The notes under the pieces are model-generated. The model saw only the letters and a list, made by a program, of their open reading frames with translations, was not told the origin of the DNA and ran no database searches. DNA of 64,000 bases from Prosapia bicincta (taxonomy: Eukaryota; Arthropoda; Insecta; Hemiptera; Cercopidae): contig JBAIZL010000001.1 of NCBI GenBank assembly GCA_036971475.1, positions 144,526,692 to 144,590,691 of the forward strand. Reading direction: 5' to 3'. Shown here in pieces: positions 39,532 through 52,836 of the stretch; the first letter of the stretch is position 1; every line of letters begins with the position of its first letter. Both the position numbers and the translations under genes were made by a program.

Positions 39532-41330
39532 TTGAACTATGTTAGGAAGGCTTGTAAGATCAAGATTGATGAAAATTTGGAGGTTCTAAGAAGAAAGAAG
39601 ATGTCTACTGGATTCAACCACGAGTTAAGTTTAATAAAACGGTTAAAAGGAAAAGATTGTTATTACCTTAAAGCTGACAAGAGTTACACTGTTGTTGTTT
39701 TGAAAAAAGAAGATTATATTAATAGAGTTAACAATTTGTTAGAAACGGGACCTTATGATAAATTGTCAAAAAATCCGTTAAATAAATTTGTTAAAGAAAC
39801 AGTAAACGTTATAAAAGAATGTAATTTAGTCATTTCAAAGAAAGATGTCTTTAAATTTCATGTTTCTAATCCTGTTTTACCTAGGTTGTACTGTCTCCCA
39901 AAAATACATAAAGTAGGCGATGCCGTGAGGCCAATTGTGTCGGGAATTGAATCACGAACCTATATGTTATCTAAATGGTTAGTTGAAGAACTCAGTTTTT
40001 TTAATGTAAGTTGGCATTATTTTCGGTTAAGAATACACTTGATTTTGTAGAGAAGGTTAAGAATATTAGATTACAAGATGAAGAAATTTTAGTTTCTTTT
40101 GATGTTTGTTCTCTGTTTCAAAGTATTCCGGTAACGGAAACTTTAAATTTCTTAAAAGAGTTTTTAATTGAGAATGATGTCGATATTGAGAGAGTTGACC
40201 AATATGTAAAATTAACTAATTGTTGTATGAATAATAATTATTTTCAATTAATTAATAATGTTTATAAACAAAAAGATGGTACAAAAATGGGAAACAGCCT
40301 ATCACCTTTTTTTAGCAGATATCTTTATGAGTCATTTTGAATTAGGATTGAAAAAGAAACGTAAATATTTTCCTCGTGTCTGGATAAGATACGTTGATGA
40401 TATTTTCGCTATATTTAATATTAAAGAGTTTCAAATAGATCCATTTCTAAGGATCATCAATGATCAACATCCTAATATTATATTTACTTATGATATTGAA
40501 AGAGATAAACGTTTACCGTTTCTTGATGTTTATTGTATTAGAAATAGAGATAAAATAGTTTTTGATATTTATAGAAAGCCAACATCCAATGATAGATTTA
40601 TTCCAAACGAATCTAACCATTGTAACCAACACAAATTTGCAGCTTTCAATTCTTTAGTTATTAGGTTGATTAATATTCCTTTGAGTAAAAGACGTTTTGA
40701 TATTGAATTAGAACATATTAAAAGTACAGCTGAATTTATTGGTTATGAACGTAAAATTATTGATAATATCCTTCGGAAGCAAAAGATTAGGATTTTCGGA
40801 AGAAATTAACATCATTACCTTTCAAAACTAAAGAAGAAAGCCGTTTTATTAGTTTACCTTTTGACAAAGTTTTAACCAAAGGGCTGGAGGGAATTTTTAA
40901 GAATGTTAAATTGAGAGTGGCGTATAAAAATCATAATAACCTTAAAAATTTATTAGGTAATGCAAAAGATAAAGTAGAAACACTTGATAAATCAGGGATC
41001 TTACTATAGTGTTTGTAAGAACAAGTTAATTGTAAGGATTGTGATAAAGTGTATATTGGGCAGAGAAGACGAAAAGTAATAACTAGGTTTAAGGTACATA
41101 TTAGGGATATTAAATACCAAAGATCTGATAAGTTTAGTATTGCTGCCCATATTTTAGAGACCAATCACAATCTAGATGTTAATAATGTAAAGTTAATTAA
41201 GAATGTTAGAACTAATAAGTTATTAAATAGTTTTGAAAGTTTAAAAATTAGTAAACATAAACCTGAGAATTTATTAAATTCTGATAGAGGTCCTATTCCT
41301 AATTCAATATTATATTCATTTGTTAAATAG
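39532..41330 (+). pseudogene. Penelope-like retroelement protein (RT + GIY-YIG endonuclease), frameshifted
   Basis: Penelope-like elements encode one protein with an RT related to telomerase RT and, in most animals, a C-terminal GIY-YIG nuclease. Here it is spread over several frames. Frame 1 (39532-~40000) has the N-terminal RT region with LPRLYCLPKIHK and RPIVSGIESRTY. Frame 2 (~40011-40310) has motif A, VSFDVCSLF, with its Asp near 40101, and DGTKMGNSLSP. Frame 3 (to ~40800) has the catalytic YVDD at 40390-40401 and LPFLDV. Another frame (~40803-41006) gives FKTKEESRFISLPFDKVL and ends in SGI; a last frame (to 41330) has CDKVYIGQRRR and RFKVHI. Breaks lie near 40000, in the T-run near 40310, near 40800 and around 41000-41040, the last within the GIY part. 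The usual N-terminal extension is missing. The product would be non-functional. Confidence 0.93.
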
Positions 41331-41640
41331 GATTATGATTTTTATATTAAATTTTGTGTTGGTTATAATTCCAAAAAACAATTTTAATTATGCTTTTATT
41401 GTATTTTTAATTTATATTTTAGTAAGTTGACGTTAGATACCTTGCTTTCACTCGATGGGCATGGCTACGCCTTGCTTAATAGGTGGAGCCGCGGCGGTCG
41501 GAGTGGGAGTGACTAGCTCTGTAGATTATAAATAAGGTATATTTCTAGCGTTAATCAGTCTTTGTATGTTATTCCTCTGAGAATGGTTACTTTGTAACTG
41601 AAATGCACATTAGGGAAATTAAAGAAAGTTTGTGGTTAAG
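41331..41640 (+). mobile_element. Penelope-like element 3' region
   Basis: Follows the broken reading frame. It holds a GC-richer patch (GGAGCCGCGGCGGTCGGAG near 41486) and, at 41576-41604, a CTGA-GAATG hairpin GTTAC-TTT-GTAAC followed by TGAAA. This arrangement resembles the CUGA...GAAA hammerhead-type motifs known from Penelope-like elements, with a degenerate core. The 3' boundary is not defined. Confidence 0.6.
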
Positions 41641-42345
41641 AGGTTTTTGTGTATTTAGTATTAAATTCAACAACAGTTTATTCCTAATAAATAGTAAGAT
41701 AATTTAATTTAATTCTGAACAATTGATAATAATATTCTATTCCATTTGCTATGAGCAAACTATGTGTTTTTAAAATTGTTAATTTTGGACTTTAAAGTGT
41801 TTAGATACTATGTAAGTTACACTTGTTTAATAACCGCAAATGTATTGCTCTTTCTTTTCTTACTAGAGCAAAATTTATTTTCTTTTCAGCTATTTATTAC
41901 TTCAAAACCTAATGCTGTGCGCTTCAAATCTTTACTTTGGGGACTCAGCAGGTTTAAATGATGTTAGTTTTTAGTTAGATTGGTTTCATGAATTATCCTA
42001 ATTGTTTTTTCATTAAGATAAATATAAAATTAGTAATACAATGGTGCATGTTTCTCTCATATATCTCCCTTCGTATCATAAGGTCTAGCGATTCTCAGAT
42101 ATATATATCTTTGCCTCAAAGACAGGGTCTACAAAATCACGTTCCTCCTCATTATGACAGTTTCGTATGAATGCAATTGTGATCAACTTCAAAATATTTC
42201 AATATAACTTTAGGATAAAAACTTCTAAAACCGTTACACCATATAAATTATATTTCATATTACTTGCGTACGAACTTCTAATATGGCTGGTTCAATTGGT
42301 ATTCCATAGAAAATTAGAATTAAAAAGTGGACATTTTTATTTTCA
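41641..42345. other. AT-rich non-coding stretch
   Basis: Nothing recognised. Several 60-100 codon frames lack known motifs. Confidence 0.5.
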
Positions 42346-42349
42346 AATT

Positions 42350-42520
42350 ACTTGCAACAAACGTGATTCCCAGACCTCTTATACTGGCCTACTGCGGTCG
42401 TATTTGCTACAAACGCAACCACAGAGCGAGGGCCATGTTGTATTAATCTCTTTACCACATAGACAAGTTTAGTTTGAAACAGATGGTCGGCAGTTAAACC
42501 CTTCACGAAACAAACAAAGC
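42350..42520 (-). repeat. Dispersed repeat family A, inverted copy
   Basis: Read on the minus strand it gives GAAGGGTTTAACTGCC, GGTAAAGAGATTAATACAAC, CCCTCGCTCTGTGG, GCAAATACGACCGCAGT and GGCCAGTATAAG. This is the same block order as copies near 12.0, 31.2 and 53.1 kb. Confidence 0.75.
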
Positions 42521-44450
42521 ATTATTGCACTACTTGACAGTCCCGATTCAACTGTTCAACCATTTCTGCTTTATATTTTTTTAAATGGTTTTGAAATTTA
42601 GATGTATATTTATTAGAGAAATTTATGTTTCAATGATAATTTTAAAATCATTCATTGAAAACAATTTGCATTAATTAAATGATGAGGTAGCGTCTTATTA
42701 CATTTATAAGATTGCCTATCATACATGGATTGAATGTACAGTTTCTGTTATTTAACGGATCAAACAGAATACTTTCAAAAACAATAAGCTTCAAAAAGAA
42801 ACCGTTGTCAATAAATGTATAAATAAGGCTGCGAAAATATTGCGTTTTTGTTCTGAAAGTGTGACAGAAAATTTAAAAACTAATTTTATATAACACCCAA
42901 ATGGAAATATTGTTTAAATTTATTTTACAAATATCCTTTGGCGTGCAAAAATTGATCCAAGGTGTTTCGTAGTATATATTATGCTGAATACATTTTAGTT
43001 ACTATAAAATACAGCAAAGCTATGGAGGTGTATCGATTCTATGAAGGGGGGAATAATTTAAAAGTTTTCAACTCTCCTAAGTTATCGATCCAAGATATTA
43101 GAGAGAAAACATACTTTAAAATAACTGGACAAGTAAGGAATGAGAGATATTGGGAAGGTTTTTTGTGAATATAAAACACCCCCCTCGAGTCTGTATAAAT
43201 AGCGTACAATTACATATTTGATGGAATATTTGTTAATTCGATTTACTATTAACTTAGTTACAAGTTAAATTGTGTGATGTCTCTGAAAGTTCTAGTGAAG
43301 CGGCATTATATCCTTTAATGCGGACCATATTTAAAGCCGATATTACAGTCACCGTCTCTGACAATTTATAACAATATTAGAAAAATATTTTAAAATATAA
43401 AATGAAAGTATAAAATATTCACCTTGCCAATTAATAGCCAAAAACACATAACTGAACCTATTTAGAAGTCCCGGATAATTAGTTGCACATAAAGTACCAC
43501 AAAAACGAAACAAAATAATAAGTAAACAATCGTGAAGGAATGATAAGGGTTATGAAGGAAAAAGCGTACTGATTATATCCCATACGAGAAGAAACCTTAG
43601 GACATCATGTTAGCTTAGAAGGGCCCACTTAAACTAAACATTAATTTTTGGTGTCAAAGGAACTGAATTTATGAAAATGTCTTTAGGTCTAAATAAAAAG
43701 ATGTGTAAATAATTACTAATGAGACTTCTTTGAAGTAACAAGGTAACATAACATGATACGAATAGTTTACGTATTGAACTGATAACCATCGGAGTAGAGG
43801 TTTCACTATTATTGCCTTATAAATTGCTTTGTTGGTAGACGTGAGGAACTCACTGTCGCAGACTATGCCTATTTCTAATCCATCTGTGTTTTTCAACGTT
43901 GTATACGCTTATAATATCTGAAAATATTCTTCAATCTATAAATATAATATTTTGAAAATGTTGATTTTAAAACAATAGTTACCTTAAATGAAAACATGAA
44001 GTATTTGACGACTATGAATTTACTGTTAACCTATCACGCACCAACTTCATAACGCTTTAGTGAATAGAATGCAAATTTTGAAAAACTGCATTACTGCTAC
44101 CTCATATTATATAACAAAGTTTTTATACATAAAAAAATATAAATATGTTATAAATAGTAAAAATATATAAACTAAAATAATTCATAGAATTTAAAAGAAA
44201 AGTAAAACAATAAAAGTACTTTTGTAAAAAAAAACACATGGGTAATACTTTGTTTTATTATTATTATTGGAAAACGACACATTGGCAGAGAAACGGAACT
44301 ATCCAAATTATTTAATTCTCATAATTATAGCATACTCAGATATTATAGACATTTTTTACAAAACAAAATAATTCTAACAGTTACATGCTTCTACTTCGAT
44401 TATTTGTATCAAGCAGGAAAGATTATTGAATTTTATACTTTTGTTATTCA
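42521..44450. other. AT-rich non-coding stretch
   Basis: No supported gene or RNA. The plus frame 42962-43168 and minus frame 43669-43896 have no recognised domain. Confidence 0.5.
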
Positions 44451-44495
44451 ATTATAACATATGTAAATGAACAATAATATTTATATAGTATACAA

Positions 44496-44503
<8 letters not shown>

Positions 44504-44590
<87 letters not shown>

Positions 44591-44591
44591 A
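44504..44591. repeat. (TA)n microsatellite
   Basis: TA tract with two AATA/TGTA interruptions. Confidence 0.95.
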
Positions 44592-44819
44592 TATGAATGC
44601 CGTATAGAAAATGTCTATGATGTGTTAACACATGTTCATTGTAAATATTTTTTGTTTTCGTCAAATATTTTAAAAGTAATAAATATATTTATTTGTAACC
44701 GAAACTAATACTAAACACATAACTTTAACAAGCTACGGTGTTTTCTGAGTAAGAGTAAACAAGCAACCGACTAAGACTCACGACCACCGGTATATAATTA
44801 TGTAATTATTTTAGTCTAA

Positions 44820-45080
44820 TAATAAATATGTTTCAGTAATAAATGATTGACGTATGTTTCCTGATATGGTAAAACACAAACTGTAAATGAAATACTCAAT
44901 GTTCCAGAATTACAGCTGAAGCTGCAAGATTTACTGCACTCTTGCGCCCCGCATCATACTAACAAGTCACGTTTTCCTGCCGCAGTCAAATTTGCATACG
45001 ATGGAGGAATGTAATGCGATGGGAAGTTTGATGTAATCCAAAGTTGGACAAATAGTGCTAACGGTTACAAAACTGACTTA
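44820..45080 (+). repeat. Diverged repeat shared with 54780-55010
   Basis: GGTAAAACACAAACTGTAA, ACTGCAC, CAAGTCACGTTTTCCTGC and CAGTCAAATTTGCAT pair with CTGTAAAACATAAACC, ACTGCAC, CAAGTCACGTTTTGCTGC and CAGTCAAATCTCCATT in the same order. It may be part of the same duplication history as the younger segmental duplication. Confidence 0.65.
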
Positions 45081-45829
45081 CTAAAGCTCTCATATTGATT
45101 GCTGTATCACAGTGAGATAATTATTTCTCTCATACCCTTGCGATTGACCTTTCCCTCAAAGTCAATTTCGTTAATTTTTTTGACTCTAGATATACAATGT
45201 TGTAGTACTAACTTACGTTGCTAATAATATAAAATTAATGACATAAATATGAAAATATATACTTGGATTTTATTTGTTGTGCGTAAATCTTCATATCAGT
45301 CAATAATATTTCCTCTGGTTGATTTTTACTCAAAACGTTTATAACTTAAACTAATAAAGTAACTGGTGAAACTTTAGATTATAGACTTTATTAAAAAAGA
45401 CTGAAAAATCTAAAGTTTTAGAGTCTAAAAATCTAAAGTAAATCTAAAAATTTACAAGTGCAACAAGGGTACTTATCCCCGTCTTGGCTATTTTATTATC
45501 TCTTAATGAAATTGAGTTGTAACTAAATTGGATTTATTTGAATAAAAGCTTATGTAAAACATAACGTTATTAGGATCATTTCTTTCTTTCATAAACGTAA
45601 CGTCTGGATCGGTAATTTTCACTACAAACACTTACAAATAATTTTGTACGATGTACAAACACCTGCGATGTCCCGTAACTTATAAGGTTTGTATTACTGC
45701 AATTATACCTCTAAACGCATTTTCAACTTTTTAAAAATTTATTTATATTTAAACCATAAAATATCAAAACGTTCCCAACCAATTCGTAATAAAAACTCTA
45801 AATTATTTGAGAGAGAGAAGCTAAAATCT

Positions 45830-46530
45830 GATCTTTAAGTCCCTTATGGTTCTTCGTTGGCTTGATGCCATCACTTCTTTTTTGTAGCTGGCCATCTTGA
45901 AAATTGGACTAGTCCAAAACTGTCGTCACCTCTGCTCCATAGTTCCGCTGTTGTGGCCTGTCCAATACAAACGATATGCTTTTTCGCGCGAAATAATACC
46001 TCTTTATGTATACTTTTAAAGCAGCTTTCTCTTTCCGTTAACCTGTTTCACTTATACCTCTTCCCGTTTCCTTCGTTGTCTCAATATACCCTGCTAAATT
46101 TTGGAAGTTCTCAGGCGTTGTCACCCCTCCCTCCTGCTTCAGAATAATAACAAGTCCCGAACTCTGGACGCTTTGTCTAGCTAACATCAGTCTGTTGCTG
46201 AATTATTCACAGTTTTTTTTAAATTTTACTTTAACTCTTTCGGGAGGCTCCGTATTTGGTTTTTCGTATCTTCACTTTTGTTCTTCTCCCTTCATTTTGC
46301 GTCCCCTCAAATGTCGATGGTCTCTCTAGGTGGATTTTAAATATTACCCCCTTTCAAATATGGGAAAAATCGCCTTATCCCTAAAATGGCTTTATTTCTA
46401 TCCCTTAAACTCGTTAAACTAAACACATTATGCCTACGGCATTTTTATTTTGTTTTGGCTTCGCTATTTTGACTGCCAAACCTCTTAAATTGTATAGAAA
46501 TTACAATTGCACTTGCAACGGTAAAATGTG
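45830..46530. other. GC-richer block, unassigned
   Basis: Composition differs from the flanks. The plus frame 45953-46147 is proline/serine/leucine-rich without a known domain. On the minus strand a short frame near 45833-45895 reads MASYKKEVMASSQRRTIRD. It may be further debris of the transposon whose transposase follows, or an unrelated insertion. Confidence 0.35.
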
Positions 46531-46534
46531 ACAT

Positions 46535-47190
46535 GTTAGTCCGTTATGGTTCTTAATTGATGATTCGGACGTTCTTCATAGTGTTTTGTGTTATTTCTCT
46601 TGGATTGGGTGCCACTTCCTGAGTGATTGCCTCTTTAAGTTCTTGCAGATTTTTGGGACGATTTTGGAACACTTTAGCTACTAAGCGACCCCTACAAAAA
46701 CTTAAGGGGAAGAATCAGGAGACCTTGTGGTCCCGGCAATGTCACCTTTGCAAAGAGACAAGACGTTCAAGGAACAACTCACTCAACATTTCCACATAGA
46801 AGTGTGGGATGTGGCTCCGTCTTGATGGAACCATGCATTTTGCTATTTATAGTCTACAATGAACTAGTTTAAAAAAGGTCGGAGTATAGTATCTATCATG
46901 GGACAGTATCGAATCGAATCAACCGTTACCGTTTGGCCAACGTCTCCGAAAAAATAGGTCTCCACACAAAACCTTCAGCAACAGCACACCAAACTGTCAC
47001 ATGAGTACTGTGTAGTGGTCGTTGTTGAAGTTCCTAAGGGTTCACTGCACCTCAGTAGCGAAAATTTTAGTTGTTTACTGTACCTGTTAAGTGAAAGTGG
47101 GTCTTATCCGACGAAATAAACAAAGCACCAAGGAAATGCTCTGAAAAATGTCTTCATACATAGCTCGCCGAGTTTCTACATCGTTCTAAC
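46535..47190 (-). pseudogene. Mariner-like transposase remnant (DDE superfamily, insect-type)
   Basis: Minus-strand frames, broken by stops and frameshifts, give a recognisable transposase order. ISSDKTHFHLTGTVNN lies near 47060-47110 and corresponds to the second catalytic-strand motif, with Lys where the family has Glu. PLHSTHVTVWCAVAEGF follows near 46990. A VGQTVTVDSIRYCPMID stretch is recovered across a frameshift near 46930. WFHQDGATSHTSM near 46800 holds the next catalytic Asp. RPKNLQELKEAITQEVAPNP near 46600-46650 matches the C-terminal segment. This family (KTHF...VTVWCA...QDGATCH) is abundant in insects. The N-terminal DNA-binding part and terminal repeats were not found. It abuts the start of the younger duplication copy 2 and is absent beside copy 1. 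Confidence 0.87.
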
Positions 47191-47204
47191 TCGACTTAAT
47201 AAAT

Positions 47205-47960
47205 TAAGTACTTAATTTATTTTAAATTTAATCAGAGAGATGTGTCTGTATATGTGATACCTTTTTAGACAAAAACTGTAGAAATATTTTCAAATGCAGT
47301 GATGTTCACTAGTTTCACTGTTGGTTATATTGTACGGCGAAGATCTTTAGCCTCTCTGTACTCTGGCTTACTTAGTTATTACGACTTGTGTAGACTTTCA
47401 TTACAGAGCATAAAACCGAACTAGTCGAGGTAGGAATCAAGTAAAGGTTTGTTAATTGAATATATTGTCATCAATTAGTATTAAATTCGATTTTTAGAGT
47501 CCATTAAAATAATATGATATTTGTAAATAGGTTTTTCACATTTGTTTGCAAAATACCAAAAAAATAACGTGTATTTCTATATTAACGTAAGGATGCATTT
47601 TAATTAAATTTTATACCTTGAAATATTAACATGATTTTTGTTTATTTGGTATTAACTAAAACAAATATATATTTAAAGCAACAGAAATAGGTGAAGACGC
47701 ACATATGGAGTTCATTATGTACCCAAACAATGATTTCCGTAATAAGTAAATTATTTAAGAAATGAATGTCACATAATTTTTGTATTGTCAAATAGTTACA
47801 AATAATTTATATTGTATAGATACGTTAAAGAATAAAACACATATTTAGTGCTCTATCTATTAAATGTAGTGAATATGATTGCCTTTGACATGATAAGCAT
47901 AAGGAGAAATATAAGAATTACGTAGTGTCTTTTATTACTTGTCTTGTCAGATTCTTCTAT
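47205..47960 (+). repeat. Younger segmental duplication, copy 2, left part
   Basis: Direct copy of 27165-27965. It begins immediately after the mariner-like remnant and ends at AGATTCTTCTAT, beyond which the copies differ. Confidence 0.9.
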
Positions 47961-50268
47961 GAACACGTTTATTTTTTACTCTTCTTTGAGCTCTATACGG
48001 AAAGGAGGAATACGACGATTTATTCTACAATACTTCATTCAAATTATTACAAGAATTTGTTACACAAAAACAACAGTTAAGGCGTTCTCTAAATGTATTC
48101 GTAGGGCAGATAGAATAGGACGAACACCTGCTTATCGTTCCACTCAACTGGTAAAATGAAATTATTCATCATGGAAAAACTATATGTATTATGTTATTTG
48201 AATTATTATTAGGCGTTTACTTTAAAAAATAAGACTATAAAACATTTATAGTTGAAAACAATTATATATAGGCTATATATATAATTCACAATAGTGAACA
48301 AAACATACTTAACAAACGTAGCAGTGCAGTTTATAATTCAGATTCAATTAAACATTTACATTTAATTAAAGGAAATGTAAGAAACTTCTGTTTAACTAAT
48401 ATTGGTCACTTCAGCTTCTCAGTCCTTAGAGAATAATTGAGGAAATGTGGGTTTCGTGCAATTAGAAGGGTTGGAGAGCTAAAATCATGGCGTCAAATTT
48501 GAAACTAATTACTGGATGTCCTATTAGGATCGCGCCATCTCTGTTTTCATCACTTAAAGCTACATATTGTGTAAGGATATATAATATTAGTTATTTTCTG
48601 TCACAGATTTTACATGATATGAAGTAAATGTAATAATCTATTTATTAAAACTTTTATAAAAGTTAAGGTCGGAAATAAACCAACTATTAGGACATGTTAT
48701 ACTCGTATTATTAGGCATTTTTCAAAATTAACCTTACTACCGTCCTTCGAAATCATATACACTCGTCCTACATTGAATATTATACCTCTAGAAATGTACA
48801 ATTCAAATAATGTTTATAGAGAGGTCATAGGTAAAATACAAGACGCCCTTCTTATTTTATAACAAACTCAAGTTATAAAGTGAGAGCAAGAATAGTAAGG
48901 CTACTTTATTAAAGCGCCACAGAACACGATAAAGCTACATGCAATGTGTTTTCTCCTTTCGTGCTCTACTTCTACTTCCTGCATTTATAAAGCAATAAGA
49001 CAAGCAAGCGCTTTATAAAGCTCATTAAATGCGCAAAGTTAGTGCAATGTAGGTTCGTAATCTTTCTGTTGCACTGCACACCTTTGCCCTCTAGTGTCTT
49101 AGTTACTAGAACCAAGTATTTAGTCTTCGATGTCTTTAAAGCAAAAACGAACGTAAAAATGTATGTATTGAAGAGCTGGCACATATTATGCTTTTGCTGA
49201 GTATTCCAGACCAACAAAAATTTGTATTAATAAAATAACACAAACTCAAACTGCAGACATGTCATTTGAAGCTCAGTAAATCAGAATGTTTGTTTGTTGG
49301 ATAAAATACACGTTAAAACGTTATTAAAGGGAAGACCTGCTGAGCAATGCTTATAGCATTCAAAAGACAATTTGTAAAGAACAATAGTATATCATTTAAT
49401 CACCAAAGAATTTTACTGTTTCAAGTAGACAGGCTTCAATCTGAGAAACGAATATAGGATTCTGCTTTTAAAATCAGCTAACAAGACATGGTTGCCGATT
49501 TGATAAAATTATTTCTATGTTAAGACCTGTAAATTTGATGCATTGGAAAGAAATACTCCTATTTTACAAACAAATAAAAATATGTAAATAATTGAAGGTA
49601 TAATGAACAAAATAATTTTAGAAAGGCGAATAAAGATAAAAATAACCAATGAAAAAGTAATGTATAAAAATTCTTGAAATATGTAAGGTGAAGACTATAT
49701 AATAAAATCAGCAATCAAAAATCAAAGTCAGAAATTGAAGTGAGAAGAAGATTCTTGAAGTGAAAAATCCTTGACTATCAAAACAATTGATATTAGCTCA
49801 ATAAATTGACAGAATAGGTGAACATAGCGCATTTTTTTAAAAAGCTCATACCTTAATACGGAAAATTCTATAAACCGATTTCAAGTACCACAATTAGTAA
49901 TAAGGCATAATTATTATTAAACATTAAGACATTTGAGGTGAAATAGTGCGGCAAATAGAGGGAAATGTACGTAGTGGAATGTACTGACAGACAATAGAAG
50001 TATCGTACATAGTTCAAATGATAACGGGAGGGAGGCTAACGGGAACGGGAAATGGGCAGCGAAAAATGAAATAGCAACTGATAAACGTCGAAAGAAGAAT
50101 TGGGACAAATGTAGAACGTCTTGACGGTCTCAAAATGTGTCGAAGAACCTTATCAAGCTACCATTGGAATTTTTGTCGAGCCAGGTAGACTAAAATGGAA
50201 TCGCTTCCTCGAAAATTTCCCTCCAGATGATATAAAGGACGTAACGTTCACAGTAACATTTATAAACA
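47961..50268. other. 2.3-kb stretch private to duplication copy 2
   Basis: The paralogous interval in copy 1 is only about 0.4 kb. The plus frame 47944-48159 starts in the shared part and ends KTTVKAFSKCIRRADRIGR plus a short tail. The plus frame from 50121 reads KCVEEPYQATIGIFVEPGR and FLENFPPDDIKDV, which looks coding-like. I recognise neither. It may be an inserted element or the ancestral content lost from copy 1. Confidence 0.5.
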
Positions 50269-51679
50269 TAAATCTGAATAACAGTTGGAAATATTTTTTT
50301 AAATTTAAAATAAAATATATAAGAATCTTAACTATAAAACCGATTTAAGATTAAACCATTAAAAGAGGATAATCTATACGAATGGTTCACAACTATACCA
50401 GACAAGTTTAAACTCTACATCCTGGTATGGACCGGACGAAAGCGATGTTGATTTGCGAGGGACAACACTACACTATCGAAATGCAAGCTAGGTCATAAAT
50501 ATTTAAATACTTTGTTTAAATCTTTTAATCTAAAGAACATTCATTTAAATCGCTCAAATAATTTCACAACCATGTTAGGCTTATCCCAATACCTACAGAA
50601 CGTCACTGTAGTATGAACAAAGTAAAATGTCGCATACAAATATTTTTATAAATAATAAATTATACTAAAAGAAATACATGAATATTAGATAGTAAAATAA
50701 TAACGTGTATATATAAATAGTTGCATGGCATTCATTCTAATTTCCTAAAACTAACCATTTCATAAATATATATTATAAATGTAACTTGAAAAATTCGAAT
50801 GATAAAAGTTGAAACTCAGAATAATAATTTGAATTATTTGATCAATGGAATTTTACTAAATTTTAAATAAAATGGTGGAATAGATGAGGGTAAATAATGT
50901 TAAAGTGTTTCTAGTAGACATGTCTTAAATATTGTTAAATAATCATGACAATTTTTGTAAATACAAAAATTGTTTTCGCGTTGAAAAAAATAATAACAAG
51001 GGACTGGTGAAACTATAAAAAAAAGTTGTAGTAGTATACAGATAATGTTAAAATAAAGATGGAAAATATGAAACAGATTATATAGCGTATGAAGTTAATG
51101 CATATGTTCTTCAGAATTCTGTATTAAAAAGTAACCAAAAGTATGAAAGTTCGAAATAATTTATTAAATCCTTTAAACAGTAATTAAAAAATAGCTTGAC
51201 GTTATTAAAGGTTGACAGTTAGGTAAATATATGTAGTAGGACAATCAATAAAACCTTGTAAAAGCTAGAGATTTCGATCTCAGTATAAATATTGTAACTA
51301 GCAATTAGTCGATGTTAGTGTTAATAAAACATAACAACTCAAAGTAATAGGTCTCCAAGTAATAAACATCTGAAAAAGCTAACACTCGACAGCGAGTATT
51401 ATGCTTGTACATTAGAAAACTCAAATAATTGGTTTAATTAAAATATAGGCAATTATTAATAGGAGATCTAGGCAGGGATGTTACATGTATCGGTTGACAG
51501 ATCGAATTCCTTCCTACATCTTTCCACAATTCCCAGGTGACTGGTAGGTAGTAGTGTGAACTAGGAGGATGTTAAGTGTGTAAACAATAGTAAGTGGTGA
51601 GGTGAGGTTTTTTAATATAGCAGAGACTATAGAAAAAAAGGAGGGCATTAGCATGTAGAATAAGAGGTTGCTTGTTGCA

Positions 51680-51712
<33 letters not shown>

Positions 51713-51836
51713 TTATATTTAAATAAATATTCAAATATATATATTTCTGATGCTCCGAATAAGAGAAAAGCTTCAACGTTTGAAGAAAACAAAAATAAAC
51801 ATTCTTGTTTTTGAGAGAGTCATTTAATTGTGTGCA

Positions 51837-51837
<1 letters not shown>

Positions 51838-51871
<34 letters not shown>

Positions 51872-52022
51872 AAAACAACATAGGTTATTCAAATACAAGA
51901 ACATTTATTAATTTATATCCAAAGATTTTCGTTGGTAAACAGTATCAGCATCATCAGGAATGAAGATAAAAATTCATGTATTAGAATAACCTATGTTGTT
52001 TTAAATTATTAAACAGATAACG

Positions 52023-52075
<53 letters not shown>
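51838..52075. mobile_element. Family D hairpin element between (TA)n tracts
   Basis: TTTTAAAACAACATAGGTTA (51868-) and its complement ending at about 52004 form ~22-bp inverted ends, with TA tracts on both outer sides (51838-51866 and 52027-52075). The interior carries, on the minus strand at 51927-51957, CTGATGATGCTGATACTG followed by TTTACCAACGAAA. This contains the CUGAUGA and GAAA elements of a hammerhead-type core, as seen in Penelope-like terminal repeats. I infer a short non-autonomous remnant of such an element. Confidence 0.6.
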
Positions 52076-52078
<3 letters not shown>

Positions 52079-52627
52079 CATTCAATCAACATCGTTAATA
52101 TCGTTTACAATATGAGTAGAAAATTTTTGTTGATGATTTTATTTATAAATTATCATGTAACTTTTGTTTTGAATACATTTAGAAAATATATTCAAATATT
52201 AGGTAATAATATTAAAATCTACAAGACTTTAGATAGGTAAATTGTAAGATACAATGAGTTTGGATGCTCATTTTTCTGCATTCCTTTATTGTAACTATCA
52301 TAAACATAAAAACACGACTGCTTTTGTAAATTTTAAATCAGCATTCCATAATGTGTGGGCAATATACATGATCAAACAGTAAATTAAAAGTTATCTTTTT
52401 TCATATTCATCATACAATTTAAAAAAACAAATAATACAATGTATTATCAGACACTATTAATTTTAAGATGAAAAAATCGATAAACATGGTATATGAAATA
52501 TGAATACGGTCCTTTTACACCTTTGCGTTTTGTGTTAGAAGCGCAAATACTTTTACAATATTCTGCATGATTTTACTTCATTTTTAACTCCTTTTTTCAG
52601 GTTAAATACTGAGGTTTTTACTAAAAC

Positions 52628-52707
<80 letters not shown>
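52628..52707. repeat. (TA)n microsatellite
   Basis: About 40 TA units preceded by the GAGGTTTTTACTAAAAC leader that also precedes both TA tracts near 30.8-30.9 kb. Confidence 0.95.
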
Positions 52708-52711
<4 letters not shown>

Positions 52712-52836
52712 CCAATATAGGTTATTCAAATACAAAAATAGTTATTAATTTATATCCAAAGCTTTTCTTTGGTAAACAGTACAAACATCATCAGGATGAA
52801 AATTACAATGATATTACAATGAAAATTACATATATT

